Shown: positions 20,466-29,919 of the stretch, one piece after another
Layout of the letters: each line of letters opens with the position of its first letter
Numbering within the stretch: the first letter of the stretch is position 1
NCBI RefSeq assembly: GCF_001544755.2
Contig: NZ_FCOF02000022.1
Coordinates: 1-64,000 of the forward strand
Source of the DNA: Caballeronia catudaia
Lineage (GTDB): Bacteria; Pseudomonadota; Gammaproteobacteria; Burkholderiales; Burkholderiaceae
Length of the DNA: 64,000 nt
Direction of reading: 5' to 3'
The notes under the pieces: model-generated
What the model was told of the DNA's origin: nothing
Databases searched by the model: none
Seen by the model: the letters and a program-made list of their open reading frames with translations, nothing else
Made by a program: the position numbers and the translations under genes

Positions 20466-21494
20466 CTACGCGAGCAGTTCTTCGGCGAGCCGTGCTAGCG
20501 GTTCGACCATGCGGCCCACCTCGTGTGCATCTGCGCTTGACGCGTTGCCTTGCAACGCGCGCGCTTTGACGCCCTGCGCGATCGATGCAAGACGGAAGAA
20601 GCTGAACGCGAGGCAGAAGTTCCAGTTGCCAATGTCGCTGAGCCCACGCAACGCGCAGTACTGCGCGAGGATGTCCTCCTCCTCGGGGATGCCGAGCGCA
20701 TTGCGATCCTGGCCGCGCAGCCCGGTGATATGCCCTTTCGATGGCAGGCGCAGGCACATGCAGAAGTAGGCGAGGTCGGCGAGTGGATTGCCGAGGGTCG
20801 AGAGTTCCCAGTCGAGTACGGCACGCACGCGTGGTGCATCGTCCGCGAAGATGAGGTTGTCGATGCGGAAATCGCCGTGCACGAGCGCCGGGCGTGGGGA
20901 ATGGGTCGGGCAATGGGCCGGCAGCCAGTCAATGAGTGCCTCCATCGGCGCTATCCGCTCGGTTTCGGCGGCGCGGTACTGCTTCGTCCAGAGTTCGACC
21001 TGTCGCTGAAAGTAGTTGCCCGCTCGGCCATAGTCGCCAAGGCCGACGCTTTCCGGATCGACTTCATGGAGTGCCGCGAGCGTCGAGACGATTGATGCGT
21101 AATAGTCGCGCCGCGCATCGCGATCGACTTCGAGCAGCGCGGGGTTCCAGAAGATGCGTCCCGGCTCGTAGCTCATGACATAGAACAGGCTACCGATGAT
21201 CTCGCGGTCTTGACACAGATGCCAGGCGCGCGCGACGGGAACCGGGGTTTGTGCAAGCGCACTCAACACGCGGAATTCGCGATCGACTGCGTGAGCGGAT
21301 TTGAGCAATGTCCCGGGCGGCTGGCGGCGCAGGACATAGCGGCTGCCTTGTGCGTCGAGCAGCCAGGTCGGGTTGGACTGGCCGCCCGCGAACTTCGTCG
21401 CGTGCACCGGCCCGCGAAAGCCCGGGAGATGCTGCTCCAGATAAGGCGTGAGCCGGTCAATGTCGAGAGACTGGCTAGATCGTTCGCTGGTCAT
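20466..21494 (-). CDS. APH-like phosphotransferase family protein
   Basis: The 342-residue protein has an aminoglycoside-phosphotransferase/kinase fold with HGDFRIDNLIFADD as the catalytic loop and AVLDWELSTLGNPLADLAYF as the metal-binding segment. An N-terminal FAGGQSNPTWLLD strand forms the nucleotide-binding part. It corresponds to the kinase domain fused to acyl-CoA dehydrogenase in ACAD10, here as a separate gene beside an ACAD. That pairing suggests phosphorylation of a hydroxyacyl-CoA rather than of an antibiotic. Confidence 0.9.
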   Translation of the reverse strand: MTSERSSQSLDIDRLTPYLEQHLPGFRGPVHATKFAGGQSNPTWLLDAQGSRYVLRRQPPGTLLKSAHAVDREFRVLSALAQTPVPVARAWHLCQDREIIGSLFYVMSYEPGRIFWNPALLEVDRDARRDYYASIVSTLAALHEVDPESVGLGDYGRAGNYFQRQVELWTKQYRAAETERIAPMEALIDWLPAHCPTHSPRPALVHGDFRIDNLIFADDAPRVRAVLDWELSTLGNPLADLAYFCMCLRLPSKGHITGLRGQDRNALGIPEEEDILAQYCALRGLSDIGNWNFCLAFSFFRLASIAQGVKARALQGNASSADAHEVGRMVEPLARLAEELLA

Positions 21495-21518
21495 ATCGTT
21501 CGATGCTTGACGGGTAGA

Positions 21519-22193
21519 TTAAGCGTAGGTTTGAAACGCGTGACGATGTGGATCGTCGAGATGGGCGATGCCGTTGAAGCTCGATAGCTGAATCGTTTCG
21601 TGGTTGAAGAAGCAATGCGTGACGCTGCTGTTGCGGATCTGCATGTTGAGCTCGATTGCCATCGCAGTAGGCGCTTGCAGGATCTGCTGCATGAACGCGC
21701 CGATTACGCCACCGGAAGTGACCACCAGAACGCGTCGTGCGTCGCTCTGCTGAATGGCAGTGCGCGCAACCGCTACGCGCTTCTGAAACGCTCGCCACGT
21801 CTCGGGCACACGATCATCCAGTGCACCTTCGCACCAGAGGCGCAGGACCGCCCGCAATGCTTTGAAGAAGTCGCGCGGACTGCGTTTCGCGGATTCGACG
21901 AGCCTGAGATCTTCATCGCGCAGAGCGCGAAAGAGCGCGTGAAAATCGTATTCATCGAGTCCGGGATGAATCTCGCATTCGACGTTTATACCCGGTGTGG
22001 CCAGGCGAATCGCATCGAGCGTCTGAGCGTGACGCAGCAGCGAGCCTGTGACCACCCGGTCGAATTTGAGACCATTGAGCGCGAAGTGCTCGCCGAGCCA
22101 GATGCTCTGCCGCTTGCCGGTGTCCGAAAGACAATCGTAGTTTTGGGTGCCCAGTGACGCCTGTCCGTGCCGTACCAAAAAGAGTTCTGCCAT
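21519..22193 (-). CDS. Histidine phosphatase family protein
   Basis: The 224-residue protein begins MAELFLVRHGQASLG, containing the RHG motif with the catalytic His and Arg. It also has the second conserved arginine/histidine region (TGSLLRHAQT) and VVTSGGVIG near the C-terminus with a substitution at the usual second His (typically THGG). It is the first gene of the minus-strand operon and 24 bases ahead of the phosphotransferase gene. A phosphatase next to a kinase-like protein may reverse or remove the phosphate introduced on an acyl intermediate; that is inference. Confidence 0.88.
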   Translation of the reverse strand: MAELFLVRHGQASLGTQNYDCLSDTGKRQSIWLGEHFALNGLKFDRVVTGSLLRHAQTLDAIRLATPGINVECEIHPGLDEYDFHALFRALRDEDLRLVESAKRSPRDFFKALRAVLRLWCEGALDDRVPETWRAFQKRVAVARTAIQQSDARRVLVVTSGGVIGAFMQQILQAPTAMAIELNMQIRNSSVTHCFFNHETIQLSSFNGIAHLDDPHRHAFQTYA

Positions 22194-22663
22194 TGCTTCT
22201 TCCGCGATCCGAGTCTTTCAAGCAAGCTTAGGGGCGACACAGGTATTGATGAACTTTATTTCTTGAATGAGGGCGTATTCGTAGCGGTGATGGCGATTGC
22301 GAATACCAGGACAACCTCCCTCGAGGCGAAGCGGGGAATCGCTTCAATGAAGCGTAAATGAAGGGGCGTCTCTGAGGGCGTCCCGAGCCGGTGTGGCACA
22401 CGACTTGAGACGAGTGGTCTGTCGAGGGGGATTTATCGGCACGAAGATACCTGGCAGCAGGCCGGTTATTGTTGCGCGATGCCATACTGCCCTTTAAACG
22501 TGCTCGAAGACGGCTGATTGAGATACGTGACACGCTGCTGCAGCCTGCGCTCGCGCATGGCTCGACAGCGTTGAACCACGACTTCGCGTCTCGATCTGCC
22601 CTCCCGGCTTACCGGACGCCTTGCGAGTTACGCGCTCGATTCAGTGTATGCCACGACCAAGTC
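22194..22663. other. Divergent promoter region between the phosphatase and AraC genes
   Basis: About 470 bases separate two divergently transcribed genes. No gene is supported in this stretch. It should hold the promoters of the minus-strand acyl-CoA operon and of the AraC regulator. I saw no long palindrome. Confidence 0.4.
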
Positions 22664-23668
22664 ATGAAGCGATTTTCTGCCACGGTTCCGATATCTGTCG
22701 TCAAAGGTTTCCTCTCTGGTGCCAACCGTGCCGCGGTTGCGCGGCTCGCCGAGCGTTCCGGCATTCCGCACGACCTGCTCGGCATGCCCGCCGCGCGCGT
22801 CACGCAGGAGCAGTTTTCGACGCTCTACCGCCTGCTCGCCATGGAACTCGATGACGAGATGCCGGGGATCTTCGCGCGTCCGCTGCGCAACGGCACGCTC
22901 AAGTTCCTGTGCCTGAGCCTTCTCGATGCGCCGCGTCTCGAAGTGGCGCTGCATCGTTTCGGCCAGTTCTTTCATCTGGTCCTCGATGAATTCCAGCTCG
23001 TGTCGCGGCGGGAGGGCGCCTACGCGATCGTCGAATTCGTCGCGAATCCGCAGGGCCCGAAGGCAAGCGCGCTTGCGCGGGAGCTCGTGCTGAAGCTCGT
23101 GCATGGCGTCGCGTCCTGGCTCATACGCCAGAAGATTCCGCTCGCCGAAGCGGCGTTCGATTTTCTGCGGCCGGCGCAGTCCGGCGACCTGCTGTATCTG
23201 TTTCCGGGACCGGTGCGTTTCGGGTGCGATCGCACGCTGATCGCGTTTGATGCCGCCTATCTCGATCGTCCCATCCGGCAGCGAAAGTCGGATCTCGACG
23301 CATTCCTTCAGCGCGCGCCGGAGGACTGGATTTTCGTGTCGTTCACCGACGAGATGGTGTGTCATCAGGTGCGCCAATGCATCGCCGCCGGCCTGCCGAA
23401 GCCACCGACCGTCGACGCCGTCGCGCAGCAGCTGCACTACTCGGTGCGGACGCTGTGCAGGCGTCTCGACGCGGAGGGAACGTCCTTCCAGGCGATCAAG
23501 GACGAAGTGCGCCGCGACATCGCCATTCAGCGTCTCACCCGTTCGGACGATGCGATCGCGGCGATCGCCTTCGATGTCGGGTTCGACAATCCGACCGCGT
23601 TCCATCGCGCTTTCCGTCACTGGACCGGCAGCACGCCGGCCGCCTACAGACAAAAGAAAGCCGGCTGA
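22664..23668 (+). CDS. AraC-family transcriptional regulator (OruR/ArgR-like arrangement)
   Basis: From the ATG at 22664 the protein has about 334 residues. The first two thirds match the arabinose-binding-like AraC N-terminal domain found in regulators such as OruR (GIPHDLLGMPAARVTQEQF; GTLKFLCLSLL). The C-terminal part has two helix-turn-helix motifs, with VDAVAQQLHYSVRTLCRRL and IAAIAFDVGFDNPTAFHRAF followed by WTGSTPAAYRQ. It is oriented toward the beta-oxidation operon that starts 170 bases downstream and is its likely regulator. An open frame extends upstream without a better start. Confidence 0.9.
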   Translation: MKRFSATVPISVVKGFLSGANRAAVARLAERSGIPHDLLGMPAARVTQEQFSTLYRLLAMELDDEMPGIFARPLRNGTLKFLCLSLLDAPRLEVALHRFGQFFHLVLDEFQLVSRREGAYAIVEFVANPQGPKASALARELVLKLVHGVASWLIRQKIPLAEAAFDFLRPAQSGDLLYLFPGPVRFGCDRTLIAFDAAYLDRPIRQRKSDLDAFLQRAPEDWIFVSFTDEMVCHQVRQCIAAGLPKPPTVDAVAQQLHYSVRTLCRRLDAEGTSFQAIKDEVRRDIAIQRLTRSDDAIAAIAFDVGFDNPTAFHRAFRHWTGSTPAAYRQKKAG

Positions 23669-23839
23669 GCGCGGCCGTGGATCGGCTGGCGTCGATTTTC
23701 TGTTTGGCAGATTTTGTCAATAAAAGGGCAGTTTCAGATAACGGGGAAATGCAGACCCGTTGATACCATGCGCGGCAACACATTCGTATTTGTCGCCATA
23801 TGGCCTGCCAGTTGACGGGCCATGCACCTGGAGTCGACG

Positions 23840-25642
23840 ATGACTTATGCAGCCCCCGTCAAGGACATGATGTTCGTACTCGAAGAGCTGGCAGATATTG
23901 CAAGCGTCAGTCAGTTCAGCGGTCTCGGCGATTCGAATGCCGACACCGCGCAAGCCGTTCTCGACGAAGGGGCGAAGCTTGCCGCAGAAGTCATCGCGCC
24001 GCTGAACGCGCAGGGCGACCAGCGCCCGAGCACGTGGCACGACGGCGAGGTCGCGGCGACGGCCGGTTTCGGCGATGCCTACCGCCAATACACCGAGGGC
24101 GGCTGGCAAGGCATCAGCCATCCGGTGGAATTCGGCGGTCAGGGGCTCGCTAAGCTGGTCGCGTCGCCGTGCATCGAGATGCTCAACGCGTCCAACCTTT
24201 CCTTCGCGCTGTGCCCGCTGCTCACCGACGGCGCCATCGAGGCATTGCTGACCGCGGGCTCGGCGGAGTTGAAGGCGCGCTTTCTGCCGAAGCTGGTCGA
24301 GGGCGCGTGGACCGGCACGATGAATCTGACCGAGCCGCAGGCGGGCTCCGATCTGTCGCTCGTGCGTTCGCGCGCCGAACCGCAGGGCGATGGCACCTAC
24401 AAGGTGTCCGGCACCAAGATCTTCATCACGTGGGGCGAGCACGACATGGCCGAGAACATCGTCCATCTCGTATTGGCTCGCACGCCGGATGCGGCGGAGG
24501 GCGTGAAGGGCATTTCGCTGTTCCTCGTGCCCAAATTCCTGCTGAACGACGACGGCAGCCTCGGCGCGCGCAATGTCGTCCACTGCGTGTCCATCGAGCA
24601 CAAGCTCGGGATCAAGGCGAGTCCGACGGCCGTGCTCCAGTACGGCGACAAGGGCGGCGCGATTGGCTATCTCGTGGGCGAGGAGAACCGCGGTCTCGAG
24701 TACATGTTCATCATGATGAACGCGGCGCGCTTTGGCGTCGGTCTGCAGGGCATCGCGCTGTCCGATGCGGCCTATCAGAAGGCCGCCGCGTATGCGAAGG
24801 AGCGGATTCAGAGCCGCCCCGTCGACGGTTCGGACGCGGGCTCCGTCGCGATCATCCGCCACCCCGACGTGCGGCGCATGCTCGGCACCATGCGCGCGCT
24901 GACCGAAGGCGCGCGTGCGCTTGCCTATGTCACGGCCGCGCACGCGGATTTCGCGCATCACGACGAGGACGCGGCGAGCCGCGCACGGCATCAGGCGATC
25001 CACGAATATCTCGTGCCGATCGTGAAAGGCTGGGGCACCGAAATGGCCATCGACGTCACGAGCCTCGGCGTTCAGGTGCATGGCGGGATGGGCTTCATCG
25101 AAGAGACGGGCGCGGCCCAGTTCTATCGCGATGCGCGGATCCTGTCGATCTATGAAGGCACGACGGCGATTCAGGCCAACGATCTCGTCGGCCGCAAGAC
25201 GCTGCGCGACGGAGGCGCGGCGGCGCATGCGCTGCTCGAGGAAATCGACGCGACGCTCGAAGCGTTGCGATCGACCGATGCCGGCGATGCCGCGCGCGTT
25301 TTCGAGGCGATGCACCGGCGTCTCGCCGATGGACGCGAGGCGCTCGCGAACGTCGTCGCCTACGTGCTCGAATCGGGCAAGCGCGACCCGAACGCGGTGT
25401 TCGCCGGCGGCGTGCCGTATCTGAAGCTCGCGGGCATCGTGCTGTCGGGCTGGCAGATGGCGCGTGCGCTGCTCGCGGCACAACGCAAGCGGGCCGAAGA
25501 CCCGCAGTTCTACGGCGCGAAGATCACGACCGCGCACTGCTTCTCCGAATACGTGCTGACGCAGGCCCGCGGACTCGAAACCGCCATCGTCTGCGCGCAC
25601 GGCGACGATCCGCTGTTCGCATTGAACGAAGCGCAATTCTGA
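23840..25642 (+). CDS. Acyl-CoA dehydrogenase with C-terminal extension (FadE-like)
   Basis: The 600-residue flavoprotein starts at ATG 23840, with GGAG upstream, at MTYAAPVKDMMFVLEEL. It has FAD-contacting MNLTEPQAGSDLSLVRSRAE, KIFITWGEHDMAENIVHLVL, and the active-site region QVHGGMGFIEETGAAQFYRD followed by ILSIYEGTTAIQANDL, in which the Glu is the usual catalytic base. The added C-terminal domain fits the larger 590-600-residue class. It catalyses the first step of beta-oxidation, transferring electrons to ETF. It is the first gene of an operon with ETF-QO, thiolase and 3-hydroxyacyl-CoA dehydrogenase. Confidence 0.94.
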   Translation: MTYAAPVKDMMFVLEELADIASVSQFSGLGDSNADTAQAVLDEGAKLAAEVIAPLNAQGDQRPSTWHDGEVAATAGFGDAYRQYTEGGWQGISHPVEFGGQGLAKLVASPCIEMLNASNLSFALCPLLTDGAIEALLTAGSAELKARFLPKLVEGAWTGTMNLTEPQAGSDLSLVRSRAEPQGDGTYKVSGTKIFITWGEHDMAENIVHLVLARTPDAAEGVKGISLFLVPKFLLNDDGSLGARNVVHCVSIEHKLGIKASPTAVLQYGDKGGAIGYLVGEENRGLEYMFIMMNAARFGVGLQGIALSDAAYQKAAAYAKERIQSRPVDGSDAGSVAIIRHPDVRRMLGTMRALTEGARALAYVTAAHADFAHHDEDAASRARHQAIHEYLVPIVKGWGTEMAIDVTSLGVQVHGGMGFIEETGAAQFYRDARILSIYEGTTAIQANDLVGRKTLRDGGAAAHALLEEIDATLEALRSTDAGDAARVFEAMHRRLADGREALANVVAYVLESGKRDPNAVFAGGVPYLKLAGIVLSGWQMARALLAAQRKRAEDPQFYGAKITTAHCFSEYVLTQARGLETAIVCAHGDDPLFALNEAQF

Positions 25643-25680
25643 CGCGTACGCGTGTCCTGAGCCTGAGAGAAGGAGGCGGT

Positions 25681-27387
25681 ATGACGTTGGACAACGCCCG
25701 CACGGAGGCGTCGACGAACTGGATCGAGCAATACGGTCCGCGTGAATCGATGGAGTACGACGTGGTGATCGTCGGCGGCGGGCCCGCCGGACTGTCCGCC
25801 GCGATTCGCCTGAAGCAGCGCGCGGCGGAGCAGGGCGCCGAGATCAGCGTGTGCGTGCTCGAAAAGGGCTCGGAAATCGGCGCGCATATTCTGTCGGGCG
25901 CGGTCATGGACCCGCGTGCGCTCGACGAGCTCATTCCCGACTGGAAAGCGCAAGGCGCGCCGCTCGATGTCGCGGTGACCGAGGACCGCTTTCTGTTCCT
26001 GTCGGAAAGAGGTGCGCGGGCCGTGCCGAACTGGGCGCTGCCGGACAACTTCAGGAATCACGGCAACTACGTGATCAGCCTCGCGAGTCTGACGCGCTGG
26101 CTGGGTCAGCAGGCCGAAGCGCTGGGCGTCGAGATCTTCGCGGGCTTCGCCGCCGCCGAAGTGCTCTATCACGATGACGGCTCGGTCAAAGGCGTGGCGA
26201 CGGGCAACATGGGCGTCGGCCGCGACGGACAGCCGACCGAGGCCTTCCAGCTCGGCATGGAGCTTCACGCGAAGTACACGCTGTTCTGCGAAGGTGCGCG
26301 CGGTCATCTCGCGCGGCAGCTGTCGGCGCGCTTCGGCCTGCGCGACGGCGTCGATCCGCAGGTGTACGGCATCGGCATCAAGGAGCTGTGGGAGATCGAT
26401 CCGGCGCAGCACAAGCCCGGGCTCGTCATTCACACGGCAGGCTGGCCGCTCCAGACCGACACTTACGGCGGCTCGTTCCTCTATCACCTCGACAATCATC
26501 AGGTGATGGTCGGCTTCGTCGTCGGACTCGGATATACGAACCCGTACCTCTCGCCATTCGAGGAATTTCAGCGCTACAAGACGCACTCGGCGATCCGCAC
26601 GTTCCTCGAAGGCGGCAAGCGCGTGTCGTACGGCGCGCGCGCGATCGCGGCGGGCGGGTTGATGTCCTTGCCGAAGCTGGTGTTTCCGGGCGGCGCGCTC
26701 GTCGGCGACGATGCGGGCTTTCTCAACGCGTCGCGCATCAAGGGCTCGCACGCGGCGCTCAAGACCGGCATGCTCGCCGCCGATGCCGCATTCGACGCCT
26801 TGCAGGCCGGGCGGGAATCGGACGAGCTGGAGGCCTATCCGGAGTGGTTCCGGCGCTCCTGGTTGCACACGGAGCTGCACCGCGCGCGCAACTTCAAGCA
26901 ATGGATGGGCAAGGGCCTCTACCTCGGCACGCTGATGGTGGGCATCGAGCAGAAGGTGCTGGGTGGCAAGGTGCCGTGGACGCTGCATCACCGGCACGCG
27001 GATCACGAGACGCTCAAGCCTGCCGCGCAGTGCACGCCGATCGTCTATCCGAAGCCGGACGGCAAGCTGACGTTCGACCGGCTGTCGTCCGTGTTCATTT
27101 CGAACACCAATCACGAAGAGAACCAGCCCGCGCATCTGACGCTGAAGGACAGGAACGTGCCCATCGACGTCAATCTGCGCACCTACGCGGGCCCGGAAGC
27201 GCGCTTCTGTCCGGCGGGCGTGTACGAGTTCGTCAAGGACGAGACGGACGGCAAGGACGAACACCGCTTGCAAATCAATGCGCAGAATTGCGTGCACTGC
27301 AAGACCTGCGACATCAAGGACCCGACGCAGAACATCGTATGGGTGACGCCGGAAGGTGGCGGCGGGCCGAACTATCCGAACATGTAA
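25681..27387 (+). CDS. Electron transfer flavoprotein-ubiquinone oxidoreductase
   Basis: The 568-residue membrane-associated enzyme passes electrons from reduced ETF to ubiquinone. The FAD-binding VVIVGGGPAGLSAAIRLK lies near residue 25, followed by GAHILSGAVMDPRALDELIP, and the C-terminal [4Fe-4S] domain has ARFCPAGVYEF and NAQNCVHCKTCDIKDPTQNI. The length matches the family. It lies 38 bases after the acyl-CoA dehydrogenase gene with a GGAGG ribosome site. The ETF subunits themselves are not in this operon; a pair is encoded at 51003-52704. Confidence 0.96.
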   Translation: MTLDNARTEASTNWIEQYGPRESMEYDVVIVGGGPAGLSAAIRLKQRAAEQGAEISVCVLEKGSEIGAHILSGAVMDPRALDELIPDWKAQGAPLDVAVTEDRFLFLSERGARAVPNWALPDNFRNHGNYVISLASLTRWLGQQAEALGVEIFAGFAAAEVLYHDDGSVKGVATGNMGVGRDGQPTEAFQLGMELHAKYTLFCEGARGHLARQLSARFGLRDGVDPQVYGIGIKELWEIDPAQHKPGLVIHTAGWPLQTDTYGGSFLYHLDNHQVMVGFVVGLGYTNPYLSPFEEFQRYKTHSAIRTFLEGGKRVSYGARAIAAGGLMSLPKLVFPGGALVGDDAGFLNASRIKGSHAALKTGMLAADAAFDALQAGRESDELEAYPEWFRRSWLHTELHRARNFKQWMGKGLYLGTLMVGIEQKVLGGKVPWTLHHRHADHETLKPAAQCTPIVYPKPDGKLTFDRLSSVFISNTNHEENQPAHLTLKDRNVPIDVNLRTYAGPEARFCPAGVYEFVKDETDGKDEHRLQINAQNCVHCKTCDIKDPTQNIVWVTPEGGGGPNYPNM

Positions 27388-27428
27388 CGCGAGTGCGCCT
27401 GCACGCGCGAACGAACCGGAGTGAATCA

Positions 27429-28625
27429 ATGAGCGAAGCAAAACGTGAAGTAGTCGTGTTGAGCGGCGTACGGACCGCGATCGGAGATTTCGGCGGCAGT
27501 CTGAAGGATTTCGCGCCGACCGAACTGGGCGCGATGACCGTGCGCGAAGTGCTCGGGCGCGGGAACGTCACGGGCGATGAAGTGGGCCACGTCGTGTTCG
27601 GCCACGTGGTGCATACGGAGCCGAAGGACATGTATCTCGCGCGCGTCGCGGCGATCAACGGCGGCGTCGCGCAGCACGTGCCGGCGCTGACGGTGAACCG
27701 GCTGTGCGGCTCAGGCCTGCAGGCGATCGTCTCGGCCGCGCAGACCATTCTGCTGGGCGATGCGGACATCGCCATCGGCGGCGGCGCCGAATCCATGAGC
27801 CGCGCGCTGTACGCGTTGCCGGGCGCGCGCTTCGGCCAGCGCATGGGCGACGGGAAGCTCGTCGACATGATGCTCGGCGCGCTGCACGACCCGTTCCAGA
27901 CGATTCATATGGGCGTGACGGCGGAGAACGTCGCGCGCAAATACGGCATTGCCCGCGATGCGCAGGATGCGCTCGCGCTCGAATCGCATCGCCGTGCCGA
28001 GCGTGCGATCGCGGAAGGACGGTTCCGCGACCAGATCCTGCCGGTCACGCTGCGCACGAAAAAGGGCGAAGCGGTCTTCGACACCGACGAGCACGTGCGT
28101 CTCGATGCGAGCGCCAGGGACTTCGAAACCCTGAAGCCGGTGTTCGTCAAGGAGAACGGCACGGTGACGGCCGGCAACGCGTCCGGCATCAACGATGCGG
28201 CGGCGGCCGTGCTCCTGATGGAGCGCGGCGAAGCCGAGCGGCGCGGCGCGAAGCCGCTCGCACGGCTCGTGTCCTACGCACATGCGGGTGTCGATCCGGC
28301 CTATATGGGCATCGGCCCCGTGCCGGCGACGCGCAAGGCGCTCGAACGCGCGGGCCTCGAAGTGGCTCAGCTCGATGTGATCGAAGCCAACGAGGCCTTC
28401 GCCGCACAGGCCTGCGCGGTCACGCAGGAGCTGGGACTGGATCCGAGCAAGGTCAATCCGAACGGCTCGGGCATTTCGCTAGGCCACCCGGTCGGCGCGA
28501 CGGGCGCGCTCATCACCGTCAAGGCGCTGTATGAACTGAAGCGCACCGGTGGCCGGTACGCGCTCGTCACGATGTGCATCGGCGGCGGTCAGGGGATCGC
28601 GGCGATCTTCGAAAATCTTCAGTGA
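27429..28625 (+). CDS. Acetyl-CoA C-acyltransferase (thiolase, BktB/PhaA-like)
   Basis: The 398-residue enzyme has all thiolase catalytic signatures: NRLCGSGLQAIVSAAQ with the acyl-accepting Cys, EANEAFAAQACAVT, NPNGSGISLGHPVGATGA with the His, and CIGGGQGIAAIFE with the second Cys. It cleaves 3-ketoacyl-CoA to acetyl-CoA plus a shortened acyl-CoA, or condenses in reverse. It is the third gene of the beta-oxidation operon and starts at ATG 27429. Confidence 0.95.
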   Translation: MSEAKREVVVLSGVRTAIGDFGGSLKDFAPTELGAMTVREVLGRGNVTGDEVGHVVFGHVVHTEPKDMYLARVAAINGGVAQHVPALTVNRLCGSGLQAIVSAAQTILLGDADIAIGGGAESMSRALYALPGARFGQRMGDGKLVDMMLGALHDPFQTIHMGVTAENVARKYGIARDAQDALALESHRRAERAIAEGRFRDQILPVTLRTKKGEAVFDTDEHVRLDASARDFETLKPVFVKENGTVTAGNASGINDAAAAVLLMERGEAERRGAKPLARLVSYAHAGVDPAYMGIGPVPATRKALERAGLEVAQLDVIEANEAFAAQACAVTQELGLDPSKVNPNGSGISLGHPVGATGALITVKALYELKRTGGRYALVTMCIGGGQGIAAIFENLQ

Positions 28626-28644
28626 TCGAATCGAGGGACATTCC

Positions 28645-29499
28645 ATGAATATCGAAACGATCGGCGTTGTGGGCGCGGGTACGATGGGCAGCGGCATCGC
28701 GCAGGCGGCGGCCGTCGCGGGGCTCAACGTCGTGATGATCGACGTCAGCGAAGCGGCGCTCGGCAAGGGCAGTGCGGCAGTCCGGGCGAGCCTCGCCCGG
28801 CTCGTCTCCAAGGGCAAGCTCGACGCGGCGGCGCAGGAGGCCGCGCTCGGGCGCATCGCGACGTCGACCGACTATGCGCGCCTTGCTTCGGCCGATATTG
28901 TCATCGAAGCGGCGACCGAGAACGTCGAACTGAAGGGGCGCATTCTCGGGCAGATCGAAGCGGCGGCGCGGACGGATGCGATCATCGCGACGAATACATC
29001 GTCTATCTCGATCACCGCGCTTGCGGCGCCGCTCGCCGACCCGTCGCGCTTCGTCGGCATGCACTTCTTCAATCCCGTGCCGATGATGCCGCTCGTCGAG
29101 ATCATTCGCGGCCTGCAGACGAACGACCGGACGGCGGCGGCCGTGCGCACGCTCACCGAGCGCATCGACAAGTCGCCGATCGGCGTGCGCAATTCGCCGG
29201 GCTTCGTCGTCAACCGCATTCTCGTACCGATGATCAACGAGGCGTTCTTCGTGCTGCACGAGGGTGTGGCGACCGCGCCGGAAATCGACGAGGGCATGAA
29301 GCTCGGCGCGAATCATCCGATCGGTCCGCTCGCGCTCGCCGATCTCATCGGGCTCGATGTGTGCCTGTCCGTGATGGACGTCTTCGTGAAGGACTTCGGC
29401 GATCCGAAGTACCGCGCGTGCAGCTTGTTGCGCGAACTCGTCGCGGCCGGACGCCTCGGGCGCAAGTCAGGACGTGGGGTGTATGACTACACCGTGTAA
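28645..29499 (+). CDS. 3-hydroxyacyl-CoA dehydrogenase
   Basis: The 284-residue soluble enzyme begins MNIETIGVVGAGTMGSGIAQ, the NAD-binding Rossmann motif. It continues with IATNTSSISITALAA and FVGMHFFNPVPMMPLVEIIR, which carries the catalytic His, and NSPGFVVNRILVPMINEAF. It oxidises 3-hydroxyacyl-CoA to the ketoacyl-CoA used by the thiolase just upstream (gap 19 bases). It is the last gene of this operon, and no enoyl-CoA hydratase gene is present in it. Confidence 0.95.
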   Translation: MNIETIGVVGAGTMGSGIAQAAAVAGLNVVMIDVSEAALGKGSAAVRASLARLVSKGKLDAAAQEAALGRIATSTDYARLASADIVIEAATENVELKGRILGQIEAAARTDAIIATNTSSISITALAAPLADPSRFVGMHFFNPVPMMPLVEIIRGLQTNDRTAAAVRTLTERIDKSPIGVRNSPGFVVNRILVPMINEAFFVLHEGVATAPEIDEGMKLGANHPIGPLALADLIGLDVCLSVMDVFVKDFGDPKYRACSLLRELVAAGRLGRKSGRGVYDYTV

Positions 29500-29919
29500 T
29501 GGCGCACCTGCGCCGTGGCCCCTGTCGGGGAGGCTCCTTCGGCGATGCGATCTGCCATAGTTCGCTTCGGCCATAAAACACGATCGGCGTCCGGCAGTTG
29601 GTTGGGCATACCGCCGTGGATTAAATTTCGCCGAAAAGCGCGACATGGCTCGGCATTCAGGCTAAGTAGGTCCCACTCGTAAACAACTGAGCGGAAGGCG
29701 CATGCTGCGGGCCTCGTGCAGGCAGATGAGCGACCGAGCGAGCAGGCCATGGCCCGCTCGCTCAAATCGTGCTGCTTCGCGGTCGCGAAAGTGACGCGTT
29801 CGTTAGGCCGCAACTGCTACTGATTTCTCGCAGTCAAGTGCCCACATTTAGCATATCCCGGCGTCGCACTTCAAAGTTGATCGCCGCATGTCGCGTTCTG
29901 GCCGCGCAAGGTTCTCGCC
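29500..29919. other. Convergent intergenic stretch without a gene
   Basis: These 420 bases lie between the end of the beta-oxidation operon and the end of the double TetR gene, so two converging transcripts finish here. I see neither a supported ORF nor a clear hairpin with T-run. Confidence 0.4.

Noticed and set aside
26388..27428. Long N-terminal extension of the thiolase frame
   Set aside because: It lies inside the ETF-QO gene in another frame; thiolase homology begins at the ATG at 27429 with a normal ribosome site.
23717..27441. Very long minus-strand frames of about 640 codons opposite the beta-oxidation operon
   Set aside because: These are codon-bias shadows of the acyl-CoA dehydrogenase and ETF-QO genes, which carry clear motifs.
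29500..29530. GGCGCA-CC-TGCGCC inverted repeat after the 3-hydroxyacyl-CoA dehydrogenase gene as a terminator
   Set aside because: The loop of two bases is too small and no T-run follows.
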